From Rhizobium sp. WSM4643 (GTDB taxonomy: Bacteria > Pseudomonadota > Alphaproteobacteria > Rhizobiales > Rhizobiaceae), in NCBI RefSeq assembly GCF_025152745.1, contig NZ_CP104040.1, forward strand, positions 3,654,501-3,718,500: a DNA stretch of 64,000 nucleotides, given 5' to 3'. The notes beneath the pieces are model-generated. The model searched no databases. It was not told where the DNA came from and saw only the letters and a program-made list of their open reading frames with translations. Below are positions 55,697 through 64,000 of the stretch, piece by piece. The stretch's first letter is position 1. Every line of letters starts with the position of its first letter. A program made the position numbers and the translations under genes.

Positions 55697-56800
55697 CTAC
55701 TTGCCCTCGCTCTTTTCCGTATGGCTGGCGCGGTCGCGCATGCGCTCCCCCCTCTCGCCTCCGCGCTCCTGGACGCCGATGCGTTCGGCAAGCCGATCGA
55801 GCGTGCGACGCATCGCCTTCGCCTCGTCCTGTTGTGCCTCGATCCAGTCGCGCAGCATCTGCTGCTCGTTGCGCATGTTCTTGACCAGGCCCTGAATACC
55901 TTCGGCAAGGCTCGCCATGGCGGCGACGGAACGCTGGCTGCCGGCGCCACCCTCTTCGGCGACCTTGCGCAAATAATCGGAGAGAGCTCGCATGTCGTCC
56001 GAGGAAGCACCGGAAACGGCGTCGAGAGCCGGGGCAAGATCGGAGCCGACATCCGTGACCGAGGACAGCCAGTTTTCCAGCTCCATGTAGAAGCGGTTTT
56101 GCGCGCGGCCTGCCTGCAGGTCGAGGAAGCCGAGAATGAGCGAACCTGAAAGGCCGAGCAGCGAGGAGGAGAAGGCCTGGCCCATGCCCGAAAGCGGCGT
56201 GGAAAGCCCTTCTTTCAGCGCCGAGAGCACGTCCCCTGTGCCGTTCGAGCCGGCATCGAGCGACTGGATGACGACGCTGATCGAACCGATCGTGCCAATG
56301 AGGCCCCAGAAGGTGCCGAGCAGGCCGAGAAAGACCAAGAGGCCGATCAGGTAGCGTGAAACATCGCGCGATTCGTCGAGGCGGGTGGCAATGGAATCGA
56401 GGATCGAGCGCAGCGCCGTCGTCGACAGCGCCAATGAGGACTTGCGGCTGCCAAGCAGTGCCCGCATTGGCGCAAGCAGCCGCGGATTGCGGTTGACCTT
56501 GTCGGCACTGCCCGCGGCGCGGAACGAATTGAACCAGCGCACCTCGGGGCGAAGTGCCAGTACATGATTGAAAACAAGGATGATTCCGACCGCGAGAACG
56601 CCGACGATCAACCCGTTGAGGCCCGGATTGTGCATGAAGGCGGTCTGCGTTTGCCGGAAGAGGATGGCGGCGATAAACCCGACGATGACGAGGAAAAGCA
56701 GCATCGTCCAGAGGAAGGGCATTGGGCTCGAAAGCCTGTAGGCATAAGTGCCCGCCGTCTTTTCGGTGGAGCCGATCTCCGCCACATTCAAATTTTCCAT
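55697..56800 (-). CDS. MotA/TolQ/ExbB-type proton channel protein
   Basis: 367 aa after GGAGG. Membrane helices near 30-50, 62-82, 148-172 and 200-228; the channel motif LVFLGLLGTFWGLIGTIGSI and the second conserved helix SSLLGLSGSLILGFLDL are the proton-path helices. A long cytoplasmic C-terminal tail (about 230-367) ends in charged, coiled-coil-like sequence. Forms a stator with the OmpA-like partner. Not flagellar: no flagellar genes nearby. Confidence 0.88.
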   Translation of the reverse strand: MENLNVAEIGSTEKTAGTYAYRLSSPMPFLWTMLLFLVIVGFIAAILFRQTQTAFMHNPGLNGLIVGVLAVGIILVFNHVLALRPEVRWFNSFRAAGSADKVNRNPRLLAPMRALLGSRKSSLALSTTALRSILDSIATRLDESRDVSRYLIGLLVFLGLLGTFWGLIGTIGSISVVIQSLDAGSNGTGDVLSALKEGLSTPLSGMGQAFSSSLLGLSGSLILGFLDLQAGRAQNRFYMELENWLSSVTDVGSDLAPALDAVSGASSDDMRALSDYLRKVAEEGGAGSQRSVAAMASLAEGIQGLVKNMRNEQQMLRDWIEAQQDEAKAMRRTLDRLAERIGVQERGGERGERMRDRASHTEKSEGK

Positions 56801-56911
56801 AGGGTCGCTGCCTCCGGAGTCACTGCTGGCGGAGACTAGAGCAACATTGTGCCGAATTGAAGTATGCCGGGGCGAAAACCGTGACTTTACAACAGCCAGA
56901 TTTTCGTTCGG

Positions 56912-57712
56912 TCACTTGGCGGGAACCGGCCGCTTGACGACTTCGATCAGCGCCTTGTGGATGATCTCGTTGCCGGCGACGATCGTGCCACTCTCCAGCA
57001 TCGTTGCGCCACCGTCCCAGTCGGTGGCGAAACCGCCGGCTTCGCGGATGAGCAGGATGCCGGCTGCCATGTCCCACGGCGCAAGCTCCGCTTCCCAGAA
57101 GCCGTCGAACCGCCCGGCAGCAACATAGGCAAGATCGAGCGTCGGCGAACCCAGGCGGCGGATGCCCGCCACTTCGCCCATCACGTGGCGAAGCTCGACC
57201 AGGAACTTGCCGTGATTGCGCTTGCCGAGCGCCGGCACGCCGCAGCCGATGACGCAATCCGACAGCGCCCGGCGCGCGGCAACGCGAAGGCGCCGATCGT
57301 TGAGGAAGGCGCCGCCGCCGCGCTCGGCGGTATAGAGCTCGTCGGTCGCCGGATTGAAGATGACGGCGGCAACGATCTCGCCGTTGCGTTCGAGCGCGAT
57401 CGAGACAGCGAAGGCCGGGATGCCATGCAAGAAGTTCGTCGTGCCGTCGAGCGGGTCGACGATCCAGCGATGCGCGCCGTCCGTGCCCTTGATCTCTTCG
57501 CTTTCCTCGCCGAGGAAGCCATAGGTCGGACGCGCCTTGAGCAACTCTTCCCTGACGATCTTTTCGGCCTTGCGGTCGGCGGTGGAAACGAAGTCGCCCG
57601 GTCCCTTCACGGAAACCTGCAGGTTCTGCACTTCGCCGAAATCACGCCCCAGCGACTTTCCTGCCTTGAGGGCAGCCTGAACCATGACATTGAGAAGAGC
57701 TGAACGAGCCAT
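56912..57712 (-). CDS. suhB: Inositol monophosphatase family protein
   Basis: 266 aa from ATG at 57712 (MARSALLNVMVQAALKAGKS). Metal-binding motifs GEESEE, VDPLDGTTNFLHGIPAFAVS and WDMAAGILLIREAGG are complete. Dephosphorylates myo-inositol phosphates; the SuhB type may also assist transcription antitermination. The preceding 36 open codons are not coding. 111 nt separate it from the MotA-like gene. Confidence 0.93.
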   Translation of the reverse strand: MARSALLNVMVQAALKAGKSLGRDFGEVQNLQVSVKGPGDFVSTADRKAEKIVREELLKARPTYGFLGEESEEIKGTDGAHRWIVDPLDGTTNFLHGIPAFAVSIALERNGEIVAAVIFNPATDELYTAERGGGAFLNDRRLRVAARRALSDCVIGCGVPALGKRNHGKFLVELRHVMGEVAGIRRLGSPTLDLAYVAAGRFDGFWEAELAPWDMAAGILLIREAGGFATDWDGGATMLESGTIVAGNEIIHKALIEVVKRPVPAK

Positions 57713-57890
57713 CGGGCATTTTCCTTGGGACTGATACGAGGTGCGCGCTGCCAGGGGCGGGAAGTGTCCCTGAACATGCATGACATGCAGCGCTGCATTG
57801 ATTGGCGGCCTCAAGACCACAAAATCGCGGAAATTTCAAGGGGAGCCACGCATGGCTGCCCTGCGGCGCCGGAAACCATTAATTTTATTC

Positions 57891-57906
57891 TGGACAGATC
57901 AGTCCA
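57891..57906. promoter_or_regulatory. TetR operator at its own promoter
   Basis: TGGACAGATCAGTCCA, an almost perfect palindrome (7 of 8 pairs) centred on GATC, 21 nt before the tetR start. A close match lies upstream of the SDR gene at 58546. Confidence 0.6.
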
Positions 57907-57926
57907 ATAAGAGTAGAAGCCTCGTC

Positions 57927-58505
57927 ATGGCACGACACAAGGAATTCGATCGCGACACCGCCCTTCATGCCGCCATCGGCGTATTTTCCGAGCACGGCTA
58001 TGAAGGCACCTCGACCGAGGAATTGCTGACGGCGATGAAGATCAGCCGGCAAAGCATGTACGACACCTTCGGCGACAAGCGCGGCCTCTATCTGGAAGCG
58101 CTGAAGCGCTACAATGTGGAGAGCATCGACAAGATCATCGCCGATCTTCGCCGCGAAGGCCGGCCGATCGAGGCGTTGGAAGGTGCTCTCGTCGCTTTCG
58201 CGTCGCGTCCCGCTGCCGAGGCGCGGCGCGGCTGCCTCGGTGTCAGCGCCGTCTGCGAATTCGGCCGCACCGATGCCGAGGTCGCAGCTCTTACCGACAG
58301 CGCCGGCCATGCGCTTCACGCGGCGATCGGGAGCCTTCTCGGGGAGGCCCGCAGGATCGGAGATCTCGCAGCAGATATCGATATCGCCGACGCCATTCCA
58401 TTTCTCGGCGCTGCCCTGTCGGGCATGAAAGTCAGCGCCCGAAATGGCGCCCCACCCGCGACACTACGCAGTATCGCACGCATGGCAATCAGAAGCCTCC
58501 GCTGA
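57927..58505 (+). CDS. TetR/AcrR family regulator
   Basis: 192 aa from ATG at 57927. HTH domain about 8-54 (ALHAAIGVFSEHGYEGTSTE, then ISRQSMYDTFGDKRGLY). Ligand domain has RRGCLGVSAVCEFG with two cysteines, typical of regulators of SDR/nitroreductase stress genes. Sits 74 nt upstream of an SDR gene with a matching operator, which is its likely target. Confidence 0.9.
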   Translation: MARHKEFDRDTALHAAIGVFSEHGYEGTSTEELLTAMKISRQSMYDTFGDKRGLYLEALKRYNVESIDKIIADLRREGRPIEALEGALVAFASRPAAEARRGCLGVSAVCEFGRTDAEVAALTDSAGHALHAAIGSLLGEARRIGDLAADIDIADAIPFLGAALSGMKVSARNGAPPATLRSIARMAIRSLR

Positions 58506-58545
58506 CGAAGGGGCAACTCCGAGCTGACTTTTTCATGGACAATTC

Positions 58546-58561
58546 TAGACTGATCAATCCA
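58546..58561 (+). promoter_or_regulatory. Second TetR-type operator, upstream of the SDR gene
   Basis: TAGACTGATCAATCCA keeps 13 of the 16 positions of the operator at 57891 and is likewise preceded by ATTC. It lies 19 nt before the SDR start. Confidence 0.55.
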
Positions 58562-58579
58562 AAAACAAAGGAAACCAGC

Positions 58580-59320
58580 ATGTCTCAACCCCTTTCCACC
58601 AAGATCGCCCTCGTCACCGGCGGCTCGCGCGGCATCGGTGCCGCCATCGTCCGAAGGCTCGCCGCTGACGGCGCCGCCGTCGCCTTCACCTATTCCAGCT
58701 CAGAGCACAAGGCGAAGGCAATCGTCGCCGAGTTGGAGGCTGTCGGCAGCAGGGCGCTGGCGATCCGGGCCGACAGTGCCGATGCGAAAGCTCTACAGGA
58801 TGCCGTCGCGCTGACAGCCGGGACCTTTGGCGGTCTCGACATTCTCGTCAGCAACGCCGGGATTCTCATCCTCAACCCGCTCGATAACTATTCGCTCGAA
58901 GATTTCGACCGGATGTTCGCCGTTAATGTCCGCGCTGCCTTCGTCGGCATCCAGGCAGCGGCAAGACATATGAAGGAAGGCGGCCGCATCATCACCATCG
59001 GCAGCGTCACCGCCGATCGCAGCGGCTTTCCGACCTCCGCGGTCTACAGCATGACGAAGGGCGCAATCGCCTCGATGACTCGCGGCCTCGCCCGCGATCT
59101 CGGCCCACGCGGCATCACCGTCAACAACATCCAGCCCGGCCCGACGGCGACCGACATGAACCCCAATGAGGACGATCATGAGCGCCTCAAGCCGCTGATG
59201 GCGCTTGGCCGCCTGGGTGAGGACCGCGAGATCGCCGGCCTCGCCGCCTATCTCGCCAGTGCCGAGGCCGCCTTCGTCACCGGCGCCAGCCTGACGATCG
59301 ACGGCGGTTATCTTGCCTGA
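58580..59320 (+). CDS. Short-chain dehydrogenase/reductase
   Basis: 246 aa from ATG at 58580. Classical SDR: TGGSRGIGAAIVRRL (cofactor), LVSNAGIL (NAG variant), Ser in TIGSVTADRS and YSMTKGAIA (Tyr-x-x-x-Lys). Probably NADP-dependent from the basic residue after GGSR. Likely repressed by the adjacent TetR protein. Confidence 0.92.
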   Translation: MSQPLSTKIALVTGGSRGIGAAIVRRLAADGAAVAFTYSSSEHKAKAIVAELEAVGSRALAIRADSADAKALQDAVALTAGTFGGLDILVSNAGILILNPLDNYSLEDFDRMFAVNVRAAFVGIQAAARHMKEGGRIITIGSVTADRSGFPTSAVYSMTKGAIASMTRGLARDLGPRGITVNNIQPGPTATDMNPNEDDHERLKPLMALGRLGEDREIAGLAAYLASAEAAFVTGASLTIDGGYLA

Positions 59321-59380
59321 GGAGGCAAAACAGAAACGGTGGCACCGAAACGCCGCTGTTTTCGCAAGAGATGGCGAACC

Positions 59381-60549
59381 TTATGGCTGGATCGAATATC
59401 GCTCGTCTTCGATACCCAGATCCGCCCAGAAGACATCACCGTGGCCGGCTGTGTTCACGATGGCTGAAAGCATCGGCCTGCCCCAGCTCTTGGAGGTCGC
59501 CGAGAGATCGAGCGTGGTCTTGTCGTCGAAAGCAAGCTGAACCTTCATGCTCTTCGACATGTCGAGTGTGAGCGAATCTTCCGATCCCTTGAACGAGATC
59601 ACCATCGTATTGCCCCGATCGTCGATGACGACGTCGTCCTTGCTGTAGCCGCCGACGTTGATGGTGAAATTGTTGCGGGACAGGATCGTGTCCTGACCGT
59701 CACCCTTGCTGAAGTTGACCGTCGAGCCCTTGCCCGTCAGTCGTAGCGTGTCATCTCCCGCACCGCCCGAAACGGTGGCATAGGCGCCGGTCTGAATGAA
59801 GTCGTTGCCGTCACCCCCATCAGCCACGTCGTAGCCATAAGCCGCACCGTCAACGCTCGCGCGGGCCGAGAGAACGATCACGTCATCGCCGGCGCCAGCC
59901 GAAACTGTCGAATGCCCAAGCGCGATGATCTCGTCATTGCCGTCGCCCCCATCGATGGTTGCGTAGTCGTAGGCGTGAACCCAGTCGTTGCCGGCCCCGG
60001 CATCCAAGGTGGTGTGATCATAGCCATAGAACCAGTCGTCACCCGCACCGGCATGGACGTTGGAATACGAGTAGGTGTTGATCGTGTCGTTGCCGTCATC
60101 GCCGTAGATCGTCGCGTAGCTATGGGTGCCGATGACGTCGTCGCCGTCGCCGCCAGAAACGGTCGCATGGTAATAGGCACCGAGATTGTCGTTGCCACTC
60201 CCACCCCGGACGTTTCCGTAATTGCGTACGCCGATGGAATCATTGCCGTCGCCACCGTCGACTTCGGCATAGTCGCCGGCCTCGATGATATCGTCGCCCG
60301 CCCCGACGCTGATCTTGGCATGTGCAAGAGCGAGGATGATATCGCTGGCGTCGGTGCCGTTCATCTGCGCGCTGTCCATCAGCGCGACCATGATGTTGGA
60401 ATAGGCGCTGATATTACCGCTATTGATGTTGGAAAGCAGATCCTCGAGGATCTTCCGGCGGCAGATGTAGGGGCCTGGCCGGAGGTTGATGTCGCACCGT
60501 GCCGGGACACGGGGCCATGCGTATTGCTTGCAGGCGGGACGAATACCAT
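59381..60549 (-). pseudogene. RTX-like Gly/Asp repeat protein with probable frameshift
   Basis: The main frame (to 59381) codes at least 13 RTX-type repeats of the pattern GGxGNDxI (GGDGNDSIG, GGAGDDTLR, AGAGDDWFY), interspersed with YATV/YSNV segments that should form a calcium-stabilised beta-roll, then a non-repeat C-terminal domain (about 90 residues). The best start, ATG at 60549 after GGAGATGGGGA (MVFVPPASNTHGPV), lies in a different frame; joining near 60455 requires one missing base. Without it the main frame could start only at an internal ATG (60391) or an upstream one lacking family resemblance. Either a broken gene or a sequencing error. Confidence 0.65.
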
Positions 60550-60711
60550 GCTGAACTCCCCATCTCCTCTCCGACCTTATGCGGACAAAGATGTGAACGA
60601 CCGGAGCTTCATGCGCCGTCGCGATCTTTCGAACACAACTCTGAGCAGTACCGGTAAATTTCGCCTTAACGCTAAGCGCCAAAGATTACACAACTGGAAA
60701 TTTTAAAATAA

Positions 60712-60742
60712 GAAACGGCGGCGTCCTCCAACGCCGCCTTTT
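60712..60742 (-). terminator. Terminator of the cheB operon
   Basis: GGCGGCGT-CCTCCA-ACGCCGCC hairpin; on the minus strand followed by GTTTCTTATTTT. On the plus strand TTTTT follows as well, so it may work both ways for the RTX-like gene promoter region. About 22 nt after the cheB stop. Confidence 0.75.
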
Positions 60743-60763
60743 TCGATCCAATTGAAACCGGCT

Positions 60764-61861
60764 TCAGAACTTCTGCTGCGTCATCAGCACTTCGCGAGCG
60801 ATCTGATCGAGCGGCAGGATTCGGTCGACACCGCCTTTGGCGATCGCCTCCTTCGGCATGCCGAAAACAACGGAACTCGCCTCGTCCTGCGCCACTGTGT
60901 AGGCGCCGGCCTGATGCATTTCCAGCATGCCGCGCGCGCCGTCGTCGCCCATGCCGGTCATGATGATCCCCATTGCGTTCGAGCCGGCCGAGCGCGCCGC
61001 CGAGCGGAAGAGCACGTCGACCGAAGGCCGGTGGCGCGACACCAGCGGCCCGGTCTTCACACTCACATAGTAGCGTGCACCCTGGCGCTCGAGCAGCATA
61101 TGTTTGTCACCGGGCGCGATCAGCACATGACCGCGCAGCACCGGATCGCCATCGACGGCTTCCTTGACCTCTACCTCACAGAGTCCGTTCAGCCGCTTGG
61201 CGAAGGCGGCGGTGAATTTCTCCGGCATATGCTGGACGATCACCATGCCAGGCGCATTGGCCGGCAGTTCCTCCAGGAACTCGCGCAGTGCTTCGGTGCC
61301 GCCGGTGGAGGCGCCGACGCAGACGACCATCTCCGTCGTCTTCGCCATGGCCCGCCCCGTCGGTGGCGGCAGCATCACATCCGCCGTCAGCTTTTTGGCC
61401 GGCCCCTCCGCCGAAGCGGAGCGGATAGTTCCGGCGGCGCGGCGGACGTTGGAAAGCCGTGCATGCGAGGCGCTCTTGACGACTTCGCGAATGCGCATCG
61501 CGTCGTCGGAAAGGCTGTCGGCGGCGCCGATCTTCGATTTCAGGATGACGTCGACGGCGCCGGCCTCCAGTGCCTGGAGCAGCGTTTCCGATCCCGCCTC
61601 CGTCAGTGACGAGCACATCACGACGGGGATCGGCCGCTGCGCCATCAGCTTGCGCAGGAAGGTGATGCCATCCATGCGCGGCATCTCCACATCGAGCGTA
61701 ATGACATCCGGGATTTCTTCCTGCAGCTTCCGCGCCGCCATGAAGGGATCGGATGCGACCGCCATGATCTCGATATCGGGATCCTGCTCCAGCACATGGG
61801 TCAGCGTCTGGCGGATGCTCGCGGAATCGTCGATGATAAGGACGCGGATTTTCTTAGCCAT
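60764..61861 (-). CDS. cheB: CheB, receptor methylesterase/deamidase
   Basis: 365 aa. Response-regulator domain 1-120 with phospho-Asp in [14 protein letters not shown] and IDDSASIRQ; a linker; then the esterase domain (about 165-360) with Ser in [27 protein letters not shown] (His) and [10 protein letters not shown] (Asp). Removes methyl groups from chemoreceptors after CheA phosphorylation. Last gene of the cluster; 61 nt after cheR. Confidence 0.95.
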   Translation of the reverse strand: MAKKIRVLIIDDSASIRQTLTHVLEQDPDIEIMAVASDPFMAARKLQEEIPDVITLDVEMPRMDGITFLRKLMAQRPIPVVMCSSLTEAGSETLLQALEAGAVDVILKSKIGAADSLSDDAMRIREVVKSASHARLSNVRRAAGTIRSASAEGPAKKLTADVMLPPPTGRAMAKTTEMVVCVGASTGGTEALREFLEELPANAPGMVIVQHMPEKFTAAFAKRLNGLCEVEVKEAVDGDPVLRGHVLIAPGDKHMLLERQGARYYVSVKTGPLVSRHRPSVDVLFRSAARSAGSNAMGIIMTGMGDDGARGMLEMHQAGAYTVAQDEASSVVFGMPKEAIAKGGVDRILPLDQIAREVLMTQQKF

Positions 61862-61922
61862 GAATGCCCCTAATGCATGCCGTCCAGAAGTGCGCAGCGG
61901 TTTTGGGATGACGCGATGCGCT

Positions 61923-62777
61923 TTAGATACGCTGAAACACCGTATTCGAGACCTGTTTCAACGACAGATCGAAGCCGGTGATCGATTCGGAATGGCCGAT
62001 GAACATGTAGCCGCCCGTCGCCAGGCAGGCACAGAGGCGGTTGAGCACGCCGGCCTGAGTCTGCTTATCGAAGTAGATTAGCACGTTGCGGCAGAAGATG
62101 ACGTTCATCAACTCGCCGATCGGGTATTTCTCGTCCATCAGGTTCATGCGGGCAAAGCCGACCTTGCTGCGCAGTTTCGGCGTGATGCGCACCTCCCGCC
62201 GACCCGGTTGCTTGGCCGTCAGCACATATTTGCGCTGCAGGTCGCGCGGCACCGGCGCGATAAGATCTTCCGGATAGATGCCCCGGCGCGCCGTCTGCAG
62301 CACATCGGTGGAAAGGTCGGTGGCCAGCACGCTGTAGGAGACGTTATTGCGGCTTTCAGCGAATTCCGCCAACACCATCGCCATCGTATAGGGCTCGGCT
62401 CCCGTCGAGCAGGCCGAACTCCAGGTGCGGATGGTCCGAACGCCGCTGTTGGCAATTGTTGGCAGCGCGACCGTCTGCAGATAGTCGAAATGTTTGGCTT
62501 CGCGGAAGAAGTCGGTCTTGTTCGTCGTCACCACGTCGATCAGGTAGACGGTTTCCTGGTCGAGGCCGTCATGATTGAAGAGGAAGTCGCAATAATCGTC
62601 GAAGGTCGCATGGTTGGTTGCGCGAAGGCGGCGCCTCAGCCGCCCTTCAAGCATCGTCAGCTTGGTCGACGGCATCTTGATGCCGCTGTAATCGTAGATG
62701 AACCGGGCAAGCTTATCGAAATTGCGCTTGCTGATCCGGTCGCCCGGCAATTGGGTTTCCACCGCTGCCATGCTCAT
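61923..62777 (-). CDS. cheR: CheR, chemoreceptor methyltransferase
   Basis: 284 aa. N-terminal helical domain ([25 protein letters not shown]), S-adenosylmethionine site [18 protein letters not shown], and [17 protein letters not shown]. Methylates glutamates in the receptors encoded next to it. Lies 29 nt after cheW. Confidence 0.95.
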   Translation of the reverse strand: MSMAAVETQLPGDRISKRNFDKLARFIYDYSGIKMPSTKLTMLEGRLRRRLRATNHATFDDYCDFLFNHDGLDQETVYLIDVVTTNKTDFFREAKHFDYLQTVALPTIANSGVRTIRTWSSACSTGAEPYTMAMVLAEFAESRNNVSYSVLATDLSTDVLQTARRGIYPEDLIAPVPRDLQRKYVLTAKQPGRREVRITPKLRSKVGFARMNLMDEKYPIGELMNVIFCRNVLIYFDKQTQAGVLNRLCACLATGGYMFIGHSESITGFDLSLKQVSNTVFQRI

Positions 62778-62806
62778 AGAACGCAGTACTCCGAGTTGAT
62801 GCGCGG

Positions 62807-63289
62807 TCAGGCCGCCGATTGCAGTGCCGAGGCGTCCTCGCGCGACAGCAACCGTGCGAGATCGATGACGACGACGAAGCCGTTTTCACGACGAACGACG
62901 CCGGCGATATAGTCCGAGCGCCAACGCACGCCGATATCAGGCGCCGCCTCGATCTGCTCGCGCCGGAATGGCGTGACCTCGAAGACGCGGTCGGCAACGA
63001 GGCCAAGGGTCAGGAGCCGGCTTTCCATTGGCACGTCGAGGACGAGCACCCGCGTGTGCGGCGTCGGCACGGTCTTCGTCATGCCGAGCTTCAATCGAAG
63101 ATCGATTGTCGGCACGCCCTGCCCGCGCACGTCGCGCAGGCCGAGCATATAGTCGGGACCATTCGGAATCTTGAAAGCTTCCGCATAATCGAGGATTTCC
63201 CGTACCACCTCAACCGGCACGGCGAAAATCTCCTCACTGAGGCTGAAGGTCACGAATTGCGCTTCCAGAGATGTCGTGGCCATGATCAT
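62807..63289 (-). CDS. cheW: CheW, receptor-kinase coupling protein
   Basis: 160 aa CheW SH3-like fold: [40 protein letters not shown] and [10 protein letters not shown]. Links receptor to CheA. Its ATG overlaps the stop of the upstream receptor gene (ATGA), showing translational coupling. Confidence 0.95.
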   Translation of the reverse strand: MIMATTSLEAQFVTFSLSEEIFAVPVEVVREILDYAEAFKIPNGPDYMLGLRDVRGQGVPTIDLRLKLGMTKTVPTPHTRVLVLDVPMESRLLTLGLVADRVFEVTPFRREQIEAAPDIGVRWRSDYIAGVVRRENGFVVVIDLARLLSREDASALQSAA

Positions 63290-64000
63290 GCGCTTTCCTT
63301 GAATTCGGCGTCCCCATCATCGGGACCGCCCATCGAGAGATCGAGAGCGAAGCCCTTCGCCCGCGCCTGCTGGCCGGCGACGCTGTTGGCGGCCGGTTTC
63401 TTGGGCGCAGGCTTGCGGGCGGCGGCGGAAGCAGGACTGCGGACCGTGACCTTGGCGGCCGGCACGCGATGCTGACGATGGCTTGCCGTATCGACCTTGA
63501 AGAAGGCGATCGACGTCTGCAGTTCTTCGGCCTGGGAGGCGAGCTCCTCGGATGTTGCCGACATCTGCTCGGAAGCACCGGCATTCTGCTGCGTCACCTT
63601 GTCGAGCTGCTGGATCGCCTCGTTGATCTGCGCAGCGCCGATATCCTGCTCGCGGCAGGCCGCACTGATCTCGGAGACCAATTCCGCCGTCTTGCGGATG
63701 TCGGGCACCAGCCGGCCGAGCATGTCGCCGGCATCGGCGGCAGCTTTGACCGTGTCGCTCGACATCGCGCTGATTTCCGCTGCGGCCGACTGACTGCGTT
63801 CGGCAAGCTTGCGCACCTCCGAGGCGACCACTGCAAATCCCTTGCCGTGTTCACCCGCGCGAGCGGCTTCAACGGCGGCGTTCAAGGCCAGCAGATCCGT
63901 CTGGCGGGCGATCTCCTGGACGATGCCGATCTTCTGGGCGATCGTGCGCATGGCGTCGACCGCACGCGTCACCGCTTCACCGCTCATCTCCGCGTCCTTG
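63286..64000 (-). CDS. Methyl-accepting chemotaxis protein (C-terminal part)
   Basis: About 237 codons of signalling domain; the 5' end is beyond the window. The tip [20 protein letters not shown] is intact, as is the following [20 protein letters not shown]; the C-terminal about 80 residues are basic then end in GDAEFKESA, with no CheR/CheB pentapeptide. Receptor of the mcp-cheW-cheR-cheB operon. Confidence 0.93.
   Translation of the reverse strand, partial: KDAEMSGEAVTRAVDAMRTIAQKIGIVQEIARQTDLLALNAAVEAARAGEHGKGFAVVASEVRKLAERSQSAAAEISAMSSDTVKAAADAGDMLGRLVPDIRKTAELVSEISAACREQDIGAAQINEAIQQLDKVTQQNAGASEQMSATSEELASQAEELQTSIAFFKVDTASHRQHRVPAAKVTVRSPASAAARKPAPKKPAANSVAGQQARAKGFALDLSMGGPDDGDAEFKESA

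Noticed and set aside
54662..56800. Zorya-type defence system
   Set aside because: The MotA/OmpA-like pair resembles ZorAB in fold only; no ZorC, ZorD or ZorE gene is adjacent, and suhB and an ECF sigma factor flank it.
56801..57926. Rfam suhB/MmgR-type small RNA near suhB
   Set aside because: I looked upstream and downstream of suhB; no conserved hairpin plus T-run could be recognised with confidence.

Overview
The window is chromosomal DNA from a fast-growing rhizobium, most likely the Rhizobium etli / R. leguminosarum group. Support comes from the high-GC coding style, the sqdB-sqdD-sqdC sulfolipid operon, the lpiA-atvA acid-tolerance operon, the tkt-gap-pgk-aldolase block, a two-gene MotA/OmpA-like pair, alphaproteobacterial LexA (GTTC-N7-GTTC) and CtrA (TTAA-N7-TTAA) boxes, and several short palindromic intergenic repeats of the kind scattered through rhizobial genomes. 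Nearly all of the sequence is ordinary housekeeping chromosome. There is no phage, transposase, CRISPR array or tRNA that I could support.

Layout. 0-3.4 kb (minus): ybgC and the tolQ-tolR-tolA-tolB envelope operon (tolB cut by the window edge). 3.5-6.8 kb (plus): sqdB, sqdD, sqdC, interrupted by a perfect 44-bp inverted repeat. 6.9-12.2 kb: an unknown coiled-coil protein, 5-formyl-THF cyclo-ligase, a YmdB-type phosphoesterase, secreted proteins and yebC. 12.3-15.8 kb (minus): a luciferase-like oxidoreductase and a chemoreceptor. 16.0-19.6 kb (plus): ruvC, ruvA and ruvB, with one VapBC-type toxin-antitoxin pair between ruvC and ruvA and a second between ruvA and ruvB. 19.6-21.7 kb: phosphoesterase, NUDIX and DinB-like proteins. 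21.8-25.8 kb (minus): atvA and lpiA. 26-34 kb: DoxX, MscS channel, 6-phosphogluconate dehydrogenase, a SRPBCC/ArsR divergent pair, a nucleoside-diphosphate-sugar epimerase-like gene and a phytase-like esterase. 34.2-35.1 kb (minus): DUF4164, zapA and a 6S RNA candidate. 35.5-44.4 kb (plus): tkt, gap, K+/H+ antiporter, pgk and class I aldolase. 44.9-54.6 kb: PhzF, MFS transporter, DUF1192, the RcdA homologue, L31, ABC exporter, orphan Bug receptor, DUF1508, and a YciI + ECF sigma pair. 54.7-57.7 kb (minus): the OmpA/MotA-like pair and suhB. 57.9-59.3 kb: TetR regulator and its likely target SDR. 59.4-60.5 kb (minus): an RTX-like repeat gene with a probable frameshift. 60.8-64 kb (minus): mcp-cheW-cheR-cheB chemotaxis operon, cut by the window edge.

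The most notable arrangement is the ruv locus. An exact LexA box lies on the -35 of a strong promoter immediately after ruvC and directly before the first toxin-antitoxin pair. The second toxin gene overlaps the ruvB start codon by ATGA. Holliday-junction repair and two PIN toxins therefore appear wired into one SOS-responsive, translationally coupled transcript. Other points: a 27-bp perfect palindrome upstream of the aldolase, a matching operator pair for the TetR/SDR genes, an exact CtrA box upstream of rcdA, and two small membrane-protein genes of 59 and 54 codons.
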